Source: Dechloromonas sp.
Lineage (GTDB): Bacteria; Pseudomonadota; Gammaproteobacteria; Burkholderiales; Rhodocyclaceae
Reading direction: 5' to 3'
Length of the DNA: 32,134 nucleotides
Assembly (NCBI GenBank): GCA_008933675.1
Contig: WBUO01000023.1
Coordinates: forward strand, 1-32,134
Numbering within the stretch: the first letter of the stretch is position 1; every line of letters begins with the position of its first letter. The notes below the pieces were generated by a model, which ran no database searches, had not been told where the DNA came from, and worked only from the letters and a program-made list of their open reading frames with translations. Below, piece by piece: positions 11,758-22,312 of this stretch. The translations under genes were made by a program, and so were the position numbers.

Positions 11758-12110
11758 TCGCGAATACGCCGGAAGGACTTGTAGTGGTCCTCGGTATAGT
11801 AATACTCAGCAGCCTGTCCGGCGACGATGCGGCGCGGACCGCGGTCCTTGCGCCCCGGTGTCTTGACCGTGTATTCGCGGTAATAGCCGCGTGACTGCAG
11901 CGGCAGCAGCTTTTCAAAATTGTTGAAGACGATGCCGTCGCGCTTGTATGGGAATGGACCACCCTGCTTGATCAGGGCCAAGGTTTCCCGGGCTTCAGGC
12001 GGCAGACGGTCGACGTGGATCGTCTGCCTGTCGGCGCTGCCGTTCCAGAATGCAAAAGCGCTTCCGATCGCCAGCAGAAAGACGATCAGGAAGCGCTGCC
12101 AGTGGCGCAT
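11754..12110 (-). CDS. Guanyl-specific ribonuclease (RNase Sa/barnase N1 family), putative exported
   Basis: N-terminal signal-like MRHWQRFLIVFLLAIGSAFAF; FNNFEKLLPLQSRGYYREYTVKTPGRKDRGPRRIVAG...EYYYTEDHYKSF, matching the RNase Sa pattern with conserved E, R and H. Confidence 0.87.
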   Translation of the reverse strand: MRHWQRFLIVFLLAIGSAFAFWNGSADRQTIHVDRLPPEARETLALIKQGGPFPYKRDGIVFNNFEKLLPLQSRGYYREYTVKTPGRKDRGPRRIVAGQAAEYYYTEDHYKSFRRIRE

Positions 12111-12116
12111 GGCGGG

Positions 12117-13916
12117 TTAGCCCGGGCTGACCTCCACCTGGGTTTCGACCTTCTGGCGCAGGCGGACATGCAGTTCGCGCAACTGCTTTTCGTCGACGGC
12201 CGATGGGGCGTCGGTCAGCAGGCACTGGGCACGCTGGGTCTTGGGGAAGGCGATCACGTCGCGGATCGACTCGGCACCGGTCATCATCGTGACGATGCGG
12301 TCCAGGCCGAAAGCCAGGCCGCCGTGCGGCGGCGCACCGTACTTCAGCGCGTCGAGCAGGAAGCCGAACTTGGCCTGCTGTTCGTCAGGGCCGATGTTGA
12401 GCGCGGCAAACACCTTCTCCTGCACGTCGGCGCGGTGAATACGGACCGAGCCGCCGCCCAGCTCCCAGCCGTTCAGTGCCAGGTCGTAAGCCTTGGCCAG
12501 GCATTTGCCCGGATCGCTGGTCAGCAGGTCGAGATGTTCGTCCTTCGGGCTGGTGAACGGGTGGTGGCAGGCGGTCCAGCGCTTGTTCTCGTCGTCGTAC
12601 TCGAACATCGGGAAATCGATGACCCACAGCGGCGCCCACTTGGCGCCGGTGACGAAGCCCTTCTCGTGGCCGATCTTGATGCGCAGCGCACCGAGGGCGT
12701 CATTAACGACCTTGGCCTTGTCGGCACCGAAGAAGATCAGGTCGCCGGACTGGGCGCCGGTGCGCTCGATGACGGTCTTCAGCGAGGCTTCGGAGAGGTT
12801 CTTGACGATCGGCGACTGCAGGCCCGTCTCGTTGATCTGCGTGACGTCGTTGATCTTGATGTAGGCCAGGCCCTTGGCGCCGTAGATGCCGACGAACTGG
12901 GTGTAGGCGTCGATTTCGCCGCGGGTCAGCGTGGCGCCGCCCGGGATGCGCATGGCGGCGATGCGCCCACCTTCGCTGTTGGCCACGCCGGCGAAGACCT
13001 TGAAGGCGACATCCTTGAAGGCGTCGGTGACTTCGGTCAGCTCGAGCGTGACGCGCAGGTCCGGCTTGTCCGAGCCGAAGCGGTGCATGGCTTCGGCGTA
13101 GGTCATGCGCGGGAATTCCGGCAGCTCGACATCGATGGCTTCCTTGAACACGCGGCGGATCAGCTGTTCCATCAGGGCGGTGATCTCGGCCTCGCTCATG
13201 AACGAGGTCTCGATATCGACCTGGGTGAATTCCGGCTGGCGGTCGGCGCGCAGGTCCTCGTCGCGGAAGCACTTGGTGATCTGATAGTAACGGTCGAAGC
13301 CGGCGACCATCAGCAGCTGCTTGAACAGCTGCGGCGACTGCGGCAGCGCGAAGAACTGGCCCGGATGCACGCGCGACGGCACGAGGTAGTCGCGGGCGCC
13401 TTCCGGCGTGGACTTGGTCAGCATCGGCGTTTCGATATCGACGAAGCCGTTGTCGTCGAGGAAGCGGCGGAAGGCGCGGGCCGTCTTGTAGCGGAGCATC
13501 AGGTTGTTCTGCATCTGCGGGCGGCGCAGGTCGATGACGCGATGGGTCAGACGGACGTTCTCGGTCAGATTCTCGTCGTCGAGCTGGAACGGTGGCGTCA
13601 CGGACGGATTGAGTACCTCGATTTCGTGGCAGAGAACTTCGATCTCGCCAGACGCCAGGTTCGCATTGGTCGTGCCGGCCGGCCGCGGACGCACCTTGCC
13701 GGTAATCTTCAGGCAGAACTCGTTACGCACGGATTCGGCGATCTTGAAGGACTCGGCGCGATCCGGGTCGCAGACGACCTGGGCCAGCCCCTCACGGTCG
13801 CGCAGGTCGATGAAGATGACGCCGCCGTGGTCGCGACGGCGGTGGGCCCAGCCGCACAGGGTGACGATTTGCCCGTCGAGGGCGGCATTGAGTTGTCCGC
13901 AGTAATGGGTACGCAT
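12117..13916 (-). CDS. aspS: Aspartyl-tRNA synthetase (bacterial type)
   Basis: [43 protein letters not shown]..., [36 protein letters not shown]. Confidence 0.98.
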   Translation of the reverse strand: MRTHYCGQLNAALDGQIVTLCGWAHRRRDHGGVIFIDLRDREGLAQVVCDPDRAESFKIAESVRNEFCLKITGKVRPRPAGTTNANLASGEIEVLCHEIEVLNPSVTPPFQLDDENLTENVRLTHRVIDLRRPQMQNNLMLRYKTARAFRRFLDDNGFVDIETPMLTKSTPEGARDYLVPSRVHPGQFFALPQSPQLFKQLLMVAGFDRYYQITKCFRDEDLRADRQPEFTQVDIETSFMSEAEITALMEQLIRRVFKEAIDVELPEFPRMTYAEAMHRFGSDKPDLRVTLELTEVTDAFKDVAFKVFAGVANSEGGRIAAMRIPGGATLTRGEIDAYTQFVGIYGAKGLAYIKINDVTQINETGLQSPIVKNLSEASLKTVIERTGAQSGDLIFFGADKAKVVNDALGALRIKIGHEKGFVTGAKWAPLWVIDFPMFEYDDENKRWTACHHPFTSPKDEHLDLLTSDPGKCLAKAYDLALNGWELGGGSVRIHRADVQEKVFAALNIGPDEQQAKFGFLLDALKYGAPPHGGLAFGLDRIVTMMTGAESIRDVIAFPKTQRAQCLLTDAPSAVDEKQLRELHVRLRQKVETQVEVSPG

Positions 13917-13936
13917 GAAACTTTCCGTGGGGTTGC

Positions 13937-14566
13937 TTAGGTATGAGTGATGACGCGCGGGTGTGGCGGCGGGGCCACGACACCCATCGAGATGATGTAC
14001 TTGAGGGCTTCGTCGACCGTCATTTCCAGCTCGATGACGTCCTGTTTCGGCATCATCAGGAAGAAGCCGGAAGTCGGGTTCGGTGTCGTTGGTACGTAGA
14101 CGCTGACGTAATCGCCTTCCAGATGATTCTTGATATCACCGCCAGGACGTCCGGTCAGGAAGGCAATCGTCCAAGCACCCTGGCGCGGATACTGGACCAG
14201 CAGCGCCTTACGGAAGGCATTGCCGTTCGGTGCAAAAAGCGTGTCAGAAACCTGCTTTACCGCTTTGTAAACCGAGTTGACAACGGGGATGCGCGAGAGC
14301 AGCGCATTCCACCAGCTGACCAGTTTTTCGCCAATGAAATTGGCGGCCAGCAGGCCGGTCAGCAGGATCATGGCCAGTGTGAGCAGGGCACCGACGCCGG
14401 GAATCGAGAAACCGAAAAGGTTTTTCGGGTGCAGGATTTCCGGCAGCAGGTGCAGCGATTGATCCAGGGTGTTGACGATCACAGACAACACCCAGGCTGT
14501 AATGACCAAGGGTACCCAGATCAGGAGTCCGGTGATGAAATAACGTTTGATCAGTTGGCCGCGCAC
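13937..14566 (-). CDS. DUF502 family membrane protein
   Basis: [22 protein letters not shown]...[19 protein letters not shown]...[21 protein letters not shown]. Confidence 0.9.
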   Translation of the reverse strand: MRGQLIKRYFITGLLIWVPLVITAWVLSVIVNTLDQSLHLLPEILHPKNLFGFSIPGVGALLTLAMILLTGLLAANFIGEKLVSWWNALLSRIPVVNSVYKAVKQVSDTLFAPNGNAFRKALLVQYPRQGAWTIAFLTGRPGGDIKNHLEGDYVSVYVPTTPNPTSGFFLMMPKQDVIELEMTVDEALKYIISMGVVAPPPHPRVITHT

Positions 14567-14802
14567 GACGAACAGCTTCCTTCCCCTGTCTGGCAGGGAG
14601 GCGGAGTCTTGGGCTTGCTGCCGCCCTTGAAATCTGTGGCATACCAGCCGTTGCCCTTGAGTTGAAAACCTGCGGCAGAGAGCAGCTTGCTATAACTTTC
14701 CTTGCCACATTCCGGGCAGGCAGATAGCGGGGGATCACTGATTTTTTGTAGATGCTCTTTCTGGAAACCACAGGAATCGCAGCGATATTCGTAGATCGGC
14801 AT
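14551..14802 (-). CDS. FmdB-family zinc ribbon protein
   Basis: MPIYEYRCDSCGFQKEHLQKISDPPLSACPECGKESYSKLLSAAGFQLKGNGWYATDFK. Confidence 0.93.
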   Translation of the reverse strand: MPIYEYRCDSCGFQKEHLQKISDPPLSACPECGKESYSKLLSAAGFQLKGNGWYATDFKGGSKPKTPPPCQTGEGSCSSCAAN

Positions 14803-14872
14803 GAGAGTCCTCCAAAACCTTGAATTGTATCCGAAACCGGGAGAGCCTTATATCAGGGCAAAAGTGGAGGTT

Positions 14873-15724
14873 TCAAGCAATCAGGCCAAGATAGCTGCGC
14901 GTGATGGCATCGCCCCAGAAAATGGCAATGAAGCCCGCCGCTGCCAAGTAGGGACCAAAGGGGATCGGTACGTTACGCCCGTGCCGGGCGGCAACGATCA
15001 GCGCGATACCTACGGTTGCACCAACGATGGAGGATAGCAGGATGATTGCAGGCAACATCTGCCAACCAAGCCAGGCGCCGAGTGCTGCGAGCAACTTGAA
15101 ATCGCCATACCCCATGCCCTCTTTCCCTGTCGCGAGCTTGAATAGCCAGAACACCGACCACAGCGCAAGGTAGCCAGCCATCGCGCCAACTACTGCAGAT
15201 GACAGGTTGGCGAAGGCGCCGGTGAGATTGAAAGCAAGACCGAGCCAGAGGAGTGGCAGGGTGATGGAGTCTGGCAGAAGCTGCGTATCCAGGTCGATCG
15301 CGGATAGTGCGATCAGTGCCCAGATCAGCAGTAATGCGCCTGCTGTCTGGATGGTTGGGCCGAAGTGCCATGCCGCGTAGGCGGACAGGAGACCACTGAT
15401 CAGTTCAACGATGGGGTAGCGCGGGGAGATGGGCTGGCCGCAACCCGAGCATTTGCCTCGGAGGATCAGCAGGTAACTAAATAGCGGAATGTTTTCCAGA
15501 GCGCTGATGGCATGGCCACAGTGAGGGCAACGTGAACGCGGTTTGGCCAATGATAGCGGAGCTTCGTCTACTGCGGTTTCCCCGCGTAACTCTGCGCACT
15601 GGTTTTGCCATTCGCGCTCCATCATTTTCGGCAAGCGATGGATCACTACGTTGAGAAAGCTGCCAACACACAATCCAAGCAGCCCGGCGATGGCAGCCAG
15701 GCTACCTTGTGATTCGGGAAGCAT
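14873..15724 (-). CDS. pilD: Type IV prepilin peptidase/methyltransferase
   Basis: Zn-binding CPHCGHAI...CSGCGQPI, SFLNVVIHRLP, AIDLDTQLLPDSITLPLLWLGL, GYGDFKLLAALGAWLGW. Confidence 0.95.
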   Translation of the reverse strand: MLPESQGSLAAIAGLLGLCVGSFLNVVIHRLPKMMEREWQNQCAELRGETAVDEAPLSLAKPRSRCPHCGHAISALENIPLFSYLLILRGKCSGCGQPISPRYPIVELISGLLSAYAAWHFGPTIQTAGALLLIWALIALSAIDLDTQLLPDSITLPLLWLGLAFNLTGAFANLSSAVVGAMAGYLALWSVFWLFKLATGKEGMGYGDFKLLAALGAWLGWQMLPAIILLSSIVGATVGIALIVAARHGRNVPIPFGPYLAAAGFIAIFWGDAITRSYLGLIA

Positions 15725-16950
15725 CAGACTACTGCGCCCAGTTTGAAGATCGGGAGGTACATGGCGACCACCATGCCACCGATCAGCGTTCCGAGAATCA
15801 CCATGATCATCGGCTCCATAAGGCTGGACATTGCCTCGACGGCGTCGTCAACCTCCTGTTCAAAAAAATCGGCGACCTTGGATAGCATGGAGTCAAGAGC
15901 ACCGGATTCCTCACCGATGGCTACCATCTGGGTCACCATATTTGGGAAGAGATTGACGTTCTGCATCGAGATTGTCAGGCTTGTGCCAGTCGCTACCTCG
16001 CTCTGAATCTGCTTGGTGGCAACCTTATATACATGGTTGCCGGCAGCCCCACCGACAGAGTCCAAGGATTCGACGAGTGGTACGCCCGCTGCGAACATTG
16101 TTGCCAGTGTCCTTGTCCAACGGGCAATGACTGATTTGCGGACGATGTCGCCAAATATGGGCAGGCGCAACAAAAGCCGGTCCATCGTCATTTGAACTTT
16201 CTCGGAACGTTTCCATGCCTCAAAAAATGCGAAGAGGCCGCCACCAATGATGCCAAAGATGGCCCACCAGTAGGCAACGAAAAAATCAGATATCGCGATG
16301 ACGACAAGGGTTGGTGCGGGTAAGTCAGCACCGAAGTTTGCAAATACATCCTTGAAGGCCGGAATCACGAAGATCATGATCACGGCCGTGATAATGAAGG
16401 CTACTACGATGACCGCAATCGGGTAGAAAAGGGCTGATTTGATCTTGCTCTTGATAGCGAGGATTTTTTCCTTGTACGTAGCCAGTCGATCAAGCAGGGT
16501 GTCGAGAATGCCGGCTTGTTCGCCTGCTGCAACCAGATTGCAGAACAAGGCATCGAACTGCAGAGGGTATTTTCGGAAGGCCTGCGACAGAGAACTGCCT
16601 GTTTCAACATCCGCTTTAATGTCAAGGAGCAGCTTGCCAACAGCTGGGTTTGAATGGCCGCGGCCAACGATATCGAAGGCTTGCAGGAGCGGGACGCCTG
16701 ATCTCATCATCGTGGCGAGCTGTCGGGTGAACAGGGCGATATCCTTTTCCGTGATCTTGCCGCCACTCTTGAATCGCAGCTTCTTGACCTTGGTGTTGGT
16801 TATCCCTTGGCGCCGTAGCATCGTCTGCACGACTGATTCGCTGGCGGCCCGCATTTCACCGCGGACGGTCTTGCCATCCTTGTTCCTGCCTTCCCAAAGG
16901 AATGCTATCTCCTTGACGGCGGATGTTCTCGGTTTTGCGGCGGTGGCCAT
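15724..16950 (-). CDS. pilC: Type IV pilus inner-membrane platform protein
   Basis: Type II secretion F domains; FTRQLATMMRSGVPLLQAFDIVGRGHSNPAV, MVAIGEESGALDSMLSKVADFFEQEVDDAVEAMSSLMEPMIMVILGTLIGGMVVAMYLPIFKLGAVV. Confidence 0.96.
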   Translation of the reverse strand: MATAAKPRTSAVKEIAFLWEGRNKDGKTVRGEMRAASESVVQTMLRRQGITNTKVKKLRFKSGGKITEKDIALFTRQLATMMRSGVPLLQAFDIVGRGHSNPAVGKLLLDIKADVETGSSLSQAFRKYPLQFDALFCNLVAAGEQAGILDTLLDRLATYKEKILAIKSKIKSALFYPIAVIVVAFIITAVIMIFVIPAFKDVFANFGADLPAPTLVVIAISDFFVAYWWAIFGIIGGGLFAFFEAWKRSEKVQMTMDRLLLRLPIFGDIVRKSVIARWTRTLATMFAAGVPLVESLDSVGGAAGNHVYKVATKQIQSEVATGTSLTISMQNVNLFPNMVTQMVAIGEESGALDSMLSKVADFFEQEVDDAVEAMSSLMEPMIMVILGTLIGGMVVAMYLPIFKLGAVV

Positions 16951-16965
16951 ATATCTTCCTTCCCC

Positions 16966-18681
16966 TTAGAGATTGGTCGTGCTCAGCACTTCGTCCAGTG
17001 AGGTCACGCCTTGTCTTACCTTGAGCAGCCCCGATTCACGCAAATCCTTGATGCCTTCAAGCTTTGCCTGTTGTGCCAGATCCAGCGACGTGGCACCACT
17101 CATGATCAGGCGCTGCATTGCTTCGGAGATTGGCATTACCTGATAGATGCCAACTCGGCCCTTGAAGCCGCTACCCTTGCAGCGGTCACAGCCGCCAGGC
17201 CCATAGAGCGTCCAAGAGCCATCGATATCTTCTTCCTTGAAGCCAGCGTCGAGCAATGCCTGTGTCGGTACGGTCATTGGCGTTTTGCAGTTGCAGAGAC
17301 GACGGGCGAGGCGCTGTGCCGTGATCAACTGGATGCTCGAGGCGATGTTGAAGGTTGGAACCCCCATGTTCATCAGTCGCGTCAGTGTCTGGGGGGCATC
17401 ATTGGTGTGCAGGGTCGATAGCACCATATGCCCGGTTTGCGCTGCCTTGATGGCAATTTCGGCGGTTTCCAGGTCGCGGATTTCACCGACCATGATGATG
17501 TCCGGATCCTGGCGGAGGAAGGCCTTGAGTGCGACCGGGAAAGTCAGACCGGCTCGATCGTCAACGTTGACCTGATTGATGCCGGCAAGATTGATTTCGG
17601 CGGGGTCTTCCGCAGTCGAGATATTTACGCCGTCCTTGTTCAGGAGGTTCAGGCAGGTATAGAGGGAAACCGTCTTGCCGGAGCCTGTCGGGCCCGTGAC
17701 GAGGACCATCCCGTAGGGGCGGTTGATGGCATCGAGCAAGGCCGCTTTCTGTTCAGGTTCATAGCCCAGAGCTTCGATGCCGAGGGTGGCTGAAGTCGGG
17801 TCCAGGATGCGCAGCACGATCTTTTCGCCCTGAAGTGTCGGTAGGGTGCTGACCCGGAAATCGATTGCGCGGTTTTTCGACAGCACCAGACGCATCCGGC
17901 CATCCTGTGGAACGCGTTTCTCGGCAATGTTCAGGCGAGAGATGACCTTGATTCGGGAGGCCAGCTTTTCCTTGATGGCGAGCGGTGGAGTGGCGATTTC
18001 GCGAAGAATTCCATCGACCCGGAAACGGATCCGGTAGAACTTCTCGTAGGGCTCGAAATGAATATCGGAAGCGCCGTCGTTAATTGCATCGAGCAGCATC
18101 TTCTGGATGAACTTGACGACAGGGGCATCGTCGATATCCTGGCCCGCCGCTTCGTCGCTCTTGGCATTGCTTTCTTCGTCAAGGAAATCGAGATTGATGT
18201 CATCGCCAGCCAGATTCTTTAGTGTATCGGCGGCCGACTCGGCGTATTTGGCGACCAGTGGCGCCAGTTTCGGTTGTTCGACGACGATGGGGTCGACCGC
18301 AAGACCTGTCTGGAAGCGAATCTCGTCCAGTGCGCGCAGATTGGTTGGGTCGGCGATGGCCACCGAGAGGCGGTTGCCCCGTTTGTTCAGGGGGATGACC
18401 TTGTGCGTTGCGATCAGCTTGCGGTCAATGGCATTCTCTGGAATGTGTGCATCATCGAAGGCCGTCAGGTCAAGCAAGGGGTAGCCGAACGTTTCCGAAA
18501 CAAAGCGGGCAATATCTACCGCGCTGGCCTTCTGGCTGAGAATGATCTGCTCGATCAGGGATATCCTGGCATTGTTTGCTTGTGACAGAAGTTGCTCGGC
18601 CTCGGCCTCCTTGAGTTGCCCGGCCTGTACCAAGGCGCGGGCCAGACCACTGAGCGGGGAGGAGGAGGGGGTTGCCGCCAT
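16966..18681 (-). CDS. pilB: Type IV pilus assembly ATPase
   Basis: GPTGSGKTVSLYTCLNLLN (Walker A), MVGEIRDLETAEIAIKAAQTGHMVLSTLHTNDA, CNCKTP...CDRCKGSGFKGR. Confidence 0.97.
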   Translation of the reverse strand: MAATPSSSPLSGLARALVQAGQLKEAEAEQLLSQANNARISLIEQIILSQKASAVDIARFVSETFGYPLLDLTAFDDAHIPENAIDRKLIATHKVIPLNKRGNRLSVAIADPTNLRALDEIRFQTGLAVDPIVVEQPKLAPLVAKYAESAADTLKNLAGDDINLDFLDEESNAKSDEAAGQDIDDAPVVKFIQKMLLDAINDGASDIHFEPYEKFYRIRFRVDGILREIATPPLAIKEKLASRIKVISRLNIAEKRVPQDGRMRLVLSKNRAIDFRVSTLPTLQGEKIVLRILDPTSATLGIEALGYEPEQKAALLDAINRPYGMVLVTGPTGSGKTVSLYTCLNLLNKDGVNISTAEDPAEINLAGINQVNVDDRAGLTFPVALKAFLRQDPDIIMVGEIRDLETAEIAIKAAQTGHMVLSTLHTNDAPQTLTRLMNMGVPTFNIASSIQLITAQRLARRLCNCKTPMTVPTQALLDAGFKEEDIDGSWTLYGPGGCDRCKGSGFKGRVGIYQVMPISEAMQRLIMSGATSLDLAQQAKLEGIKDLRESGLLKVRQGVTSLDEVLSTTNL

Positions 18682-18757
18682 TGGATATCGTCGAATGCCG
18701 TTTAGATCGCCCGATGATGCTACGCAGGCGCAGGTTTGTAAAGGTTGGATCGTCCGT

Positions 18758-20029
18758 CTAGCCTGAGTCTGGACGGTGTATGCGTGCGGTGATTACGCTA
18801 CGGTCGCGTGTTTGCAATACCTCGACGGGAACGCCGTTCAACTTGACACTAAGTCCGGATTCCGGAATGTCTTGGAAATGCTCCAGAATCAGGCCGTTGA
18901 GTGTCTTCGGTCCATCTACGGGAAGATCCAGCCCAAGCATTCGGTTGATGTCGCGCAGTGGGCGCGAGCCTTCAACGATGACCTCGCCATTGGCAGACCA
19001 AGCCAGGGTTTGGCCAAGTCCCGGAAGTGACGTGGTGAATTCGCCGACAAATTCCTCGATGATGTCCTCGAGTGTCAGCAAACCCAGTATCTCGCCGTAC
19101 TCATCCACGACGAAACCGATACGTTGCCGGTTTTCCTGGAAAAATGCCAATTGTGAGAAGGCTGGAGTGCCGGCAGGAATGTAGTAGGGTTGCACAATCA
19201 GGGAAAGCAGGACGGTTTCGTTGAAATCCTGCGTCCCAAGGCTGCCAAGCAAGCGACGGACTGGCAGGATGCCGATCAACTGGTCCAGCGACTCGCGGCA
19301 AACCGGAAGCCGGCTGTGATGACTGGTTGCCAGCTGGTCGAGAAGCTCATCCCAGGGGGTTTCCATATCCAGAACTTCAATGTTGCGTCGTGGTGTCATG
19401 ACATCCTCGACCGTTATGCTGTTAAGGTCGAACAGGCTTGCGAGAATCGCCTGGTGTTTCTTGGGGATGACATTGGATGATTCAAGTACCAGGCTGCGTA
19501 ACTCCTCTGGCGATAACGATGCGTGCTGGTCATCGTTTTTGGACGATAGGCCAATGGCCCGGAGTAGTGCTCCGGCGAAGAGGTTGACGAACCAGACGGC
19601 TGGATAAAACACCCTTAATAACGGAGTCAGGATGTAAGCGAAGAACAGCGCCAATCGGTCGGCATGCTTGGCGCCAATGATCTTGGGGGTGATTTCGGAA
19701 AAGACCAAAATGGCGAAGGTGATGATCAGCGTACCCGCGCCCAATGCCCATTTGTCATCTCCAAACAACTCAATGGCGATTACGCTGACCAGAGTTGCTG
19801 CCGCGGTATTGACCAGATTGTTGCCAAGCAGAATGACGCCGAGCATCTTGTCCGTCTGGTTGAGCAGGTCAAGCGCTAGTTGGGCGCCAGCATGTCCGGA
19901 CTGAGCCATATGGCGCAGGCGAAAGCGGTTCGACGCCATCATGGCGGTCTCGCTCATCGAGAAGAAGGCCGACATCGCCAGTAGTGCGACGAGTGCGGCA
20001 AGCATCGTCGTGACGGGAATGTCAAGCAT
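18758..20029 (-). CDS. CNNM/CBS-domain transporter-like protein (HlyC/CorC family)
   Basis: FSMSETAMMASNRFRLRHMAQSGHAGAQLAL, EITPKIIGAKHADRLAL, VEDVMTPRRNIEVLD, CBS and CorC_HlyC C-terminal domain; start MLDIPVTTML at 20029. Confidence 0.92.
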   Translation of the reverse strand: MLDIPVTTMLAALVALLAMSAFFSMSETAMMASNRFRLRHMAQSGHAGAQLALDLLNQTDKMLGVILLGNNLVNTAAATLVSVIAIELFGDDKWALGAGTLIITFAILVFSEITPKIIGAKHADRLALFFAYILTPLLRVFYPAVWFVNLFAGALLRAIGLSSKNDDQHASLSPEELRSLVLESSNVIPKKHQAILASLFDLNSITVEDVMTPRRNIEVLDMETPWDELLDQLATSHHSRLPVCRESLDQLIGILPVRRLLGSLGTQDFNETVLLSLIVQPYYIPAGTPAFSQLAFFQENRQRIGFVVDEYGEILGLLTLEDIIEEFVGEFTTSLPGLGQTLAWSANGEVIVEGSRPLRDINRMLGLDLPVDGPKTLNGLILEHFQDIPESGLSVKLNGVPVEVLQTRDRSVITARIHRPDSG

Positions 20030-20033
20030 GACT

Positions 20034-20873
20034 TCAGAGGTGGCCGAGGATGACTTCACCCACGAAGCGACTGCCAACGTAAGCCAGAATCAGCAGCGAG
20101 AAGCCTGCGAGTGTCCAGCGCAAGGCACGCTTGCCTCGCCAGCCCCAGGCGTGGCGGCCGATAAGTAGTGTGGCAAAAATACCCCATGAGGCGAAGGCAA
20201 ACAGGGTCTTATGGTCAATTTTGAACGGCTTACCGAACAGGGTTTCTGAAAAGAGAACACCGCTGCCAACCGTCAGAGTCAGCAATACGAAACCGATGGT
20301 CAGCATGCGAAAGAGCAGCGACTCCATGGCCATCAGAGATGGCAGGCTGGCCAGGCTGCGTTTTAGTGAACGCTTGTGCAATGCATTTTCGGTGAAGCCC
20401 ATGAATATGGCATGCAGTGCTGACAGCGTCAGCAGGCTATATGCCAGCATGGCCGCAAGAAAGTGCAATTTGAAGCCAGTGGCGCCCGCGTGTGCGACCA
20501 GGTGAACGTAGGGAAATAGAACCGGCAGGATGGTGCAGCCGGCAGCCAGCGGCAGTACCATGGGCTGCAGCCCTTCCATGCGCGCCATGAAGCTCTCCAG
20601 CCAGTAGATCAGAACAGCAAGCCACATCATCAGCGACAGGGCAAAGCTGAAGGAAAAGCGCATGCCGACTTCGGCGAATAGTCCGTCGTAGAGGCCCCAG
20701 GCATGTATTGTGAGGGCCAGGGCGATTGCCCCCCTTTCCCAAGGAAGCATCGGGCAGGCGACACATTGGTTTTCGCTTTCTCGCCAGCGGGTGTTCCAGA
20801 AATGAAATCCGAGCGCCCCGTAAATTAGGGTGGCGAGAATGTGCGGCAGAAGCTGAATTACAATGTCGGACAT
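20034..20873 (-). CDS. CcsA/YpjD-like cytochrome c assembly membrane protein
   Basis: Multi-TM; KIDHKTLFAFASWGIFATLLIGRHAWGWRGKRALRWTLAGFSLLILAYVGSRFV; divergent from ffh. Confidence 0.88.
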   Translation of the reverse strand: MSDIVIQLLPHILATLIYGALGFHFWNTRWRESENQCVACPMLPWERGAIALALTIHAWGLYDGLFAEVGMRFSFSFALSLMMWLAVLIYWLESFMARMEGLQPMVLPLAAGCTILPVLFPYVHLVAHAGATGFKLHFLAAMLAYSLLTLSALHAIFMGFTENALHKRSLKRSLASLPSLMAMESLLFRMLTIGFVLLTLTVGSGVLFSETLFGKPFKIDHKTLFAFASWGIFATLLIGRHAWGWRGKRALRWTLAGFSLLILAYVGSRFVGEVILGHL

Positions 20874-20902
20874 CCGCGAATTCTACTAGAAGCCCATCTG
20901 AC

Positions 20903-22270
20903 ATGCTCGACAACCTGACCACACGCCTTGCCCGCGTCATGAAGACGCTGAAGGGCGAAGCCCGCCTGACCGAAGCCAACATCACCGATGCCCTGCGCGA
21001 GGTTCGCATGGCTTTGCTCGAGGCCGACGTCGCGTTGCCAGTCGTCAAGGAGTTCATTGCGGCGGTCAAGGAAAAGGCGGTCGGTGAGGCGGTGATCGGT
21101 TCGCTCAGTCCGGGCCAAGCGCTGATCGGTGTCGTTCATGCCGAGTTGACCAGGATCATGGGCGCCGCTCATGAAGGCATCAGCTTCAATACGCAGCCGC
21201 CAGCGATCGTGCTGATGGCCGGCCTGCAGGGGGCTGGCAAGACGACTACCGTCGGCAAGCTGGGCAAGTTCCTCAAGGAAAACCACAAGAAGAAGGTGCT
21301 CGTCGTTTCCTGTGACGTTTATCGTCCGGCGGCCATTGAGCAGCTGAAATTCGTGGCCGGCCAGGCTGGCGTCGATTTCTTTCCCTCTGCCGTTGGCGAG
21401 AAGCCGGAAAGCATCGCTCTGGCGGCTGTCGACTGGGCCAAACGCCACTACCATGACGTGCTGCTCGTCGATACGGCTGGTCGGCTGGCCATCGACGAGG
21501 AAATGATGGCCGAGATCAAGCGTCTGCACGCCGCCGTCAGGCCGATCGAAACGCTGTTCGTCGTCGATGCCATGCTCGGTCAGGATGCCGTCAACACTGC
21601 TCGCGCCTTCAACGAGGCGCTGCCGCTGACCGGCGTCGTGCTGACCAAACTTGATGGCGACTCACGCGGCGGTGCAGCGTTGTCGGTCCGCCACGTCACC
21701 GGTAAGCCGATCAAATTCGCCGGCGTCGGCGAGAAGCTCTCCGGTCTGGAAGCCTTCCACCCAGAACGGATGGCCTCGCGCATCCTCGGCATGGGCGACG
21801 TGCTGTCGCTGATCGAGGAGGCCAAGAAAGGGCTGGACGAGGAAAAGGCCGTCGCCTTCGCCAAGAAGCTAAAGGCCGGCAAGGGCTTCGATCTCAGCGA
21901 TTTCAAGGAGCAGATGGCGCAGATGCGCAACATGGGGGGGCTGTCGGCGCTGATGGACAAGATGCCTGCGCAGATCGCCCAAGCAGCCGGTCAGTTGCCG
22001 GCTGGTGCCGAGAACAAGATGATCGGCCGGGTCGAAGGCATCATCAACTCGATGACGCCGGCCGAGCGGGCCAAGCCGGAACTGATCAAGGCCAGCCGCA
22101 AGCGCCGCATTGCTGCCGGCGCCGGTGTCCAGGTTCAGGATGTGAACCGCTTGCTCAACCAGTTCGAGCAGACCCAGAAGATGATGAAGCAGTTCTCCAA
22201 GGGCGGCATCGGTAAGCTGATGCGCGGCATGAAGGGCATGTTGCCCGGCATGGGCGGTATGGGGCGCTGA
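20903..22270 (+). CDS. ffh: Signal recognition particle protein Ffh
   Basis: MLDNLTTRLARVMKTLKGEARLTEANI..., GLQGAGKTTTVGKLGKFL, DTAGRLAID, TKLDGDSRGGAALS, methionine-rich C-terminus. Confidence 0.98.
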   Translation: MLDNLTTRLARVMKTLKGEARLTEANITDALREVRMALLEADVALPVVKEFIAAVKEKAVGEAVIGSLSPGQALIGVVHAELTRIMGAAHEGISFNTQPPAIVLMAGLQGAGKTTTVGKLGKFLKENHKKKVLVVSCDVYRPAAIEQLKFVAGQAGVDFFPSAVGEKPESIALAAVDWAKRHYHDVLLVDTAGRLAIDEEMMAEIKRLHAAVRPIETLFVVDAMLGQDAVNTARAFNEALPLTGVVLTKLDGDSRGGAALSVRHVTGKPIKFAGVGEKLSGLEAFHPERMASRILGMGDVLSLIEEAKKGLDEEKAVAFAKKLKAGKGFDLSDFKEQMAQMRNMGGLSALMDKMPAQIAQAAGQLPAGAENKMIGRVEGIINSMTPAERAKPELIKASRKRRIAAGAGVQVQDVNRLLNQFEQTQKMMKQFSKGGIGKLMRGMKGMLPGMGGMGR

Positions 22271-22312
22271 GCTGAAGGTGGTGCCTGCTGAGGGCGCCGG
22301 CGGAGGCCGTTT

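Noticed and set aside
12015-13940. 641-aa + strand ORF
   Set aside because: Fully antisense to aspS; composition (D/V/G/R-rich) is a shadow ORF in GC-rich DNA with no recognisable domain
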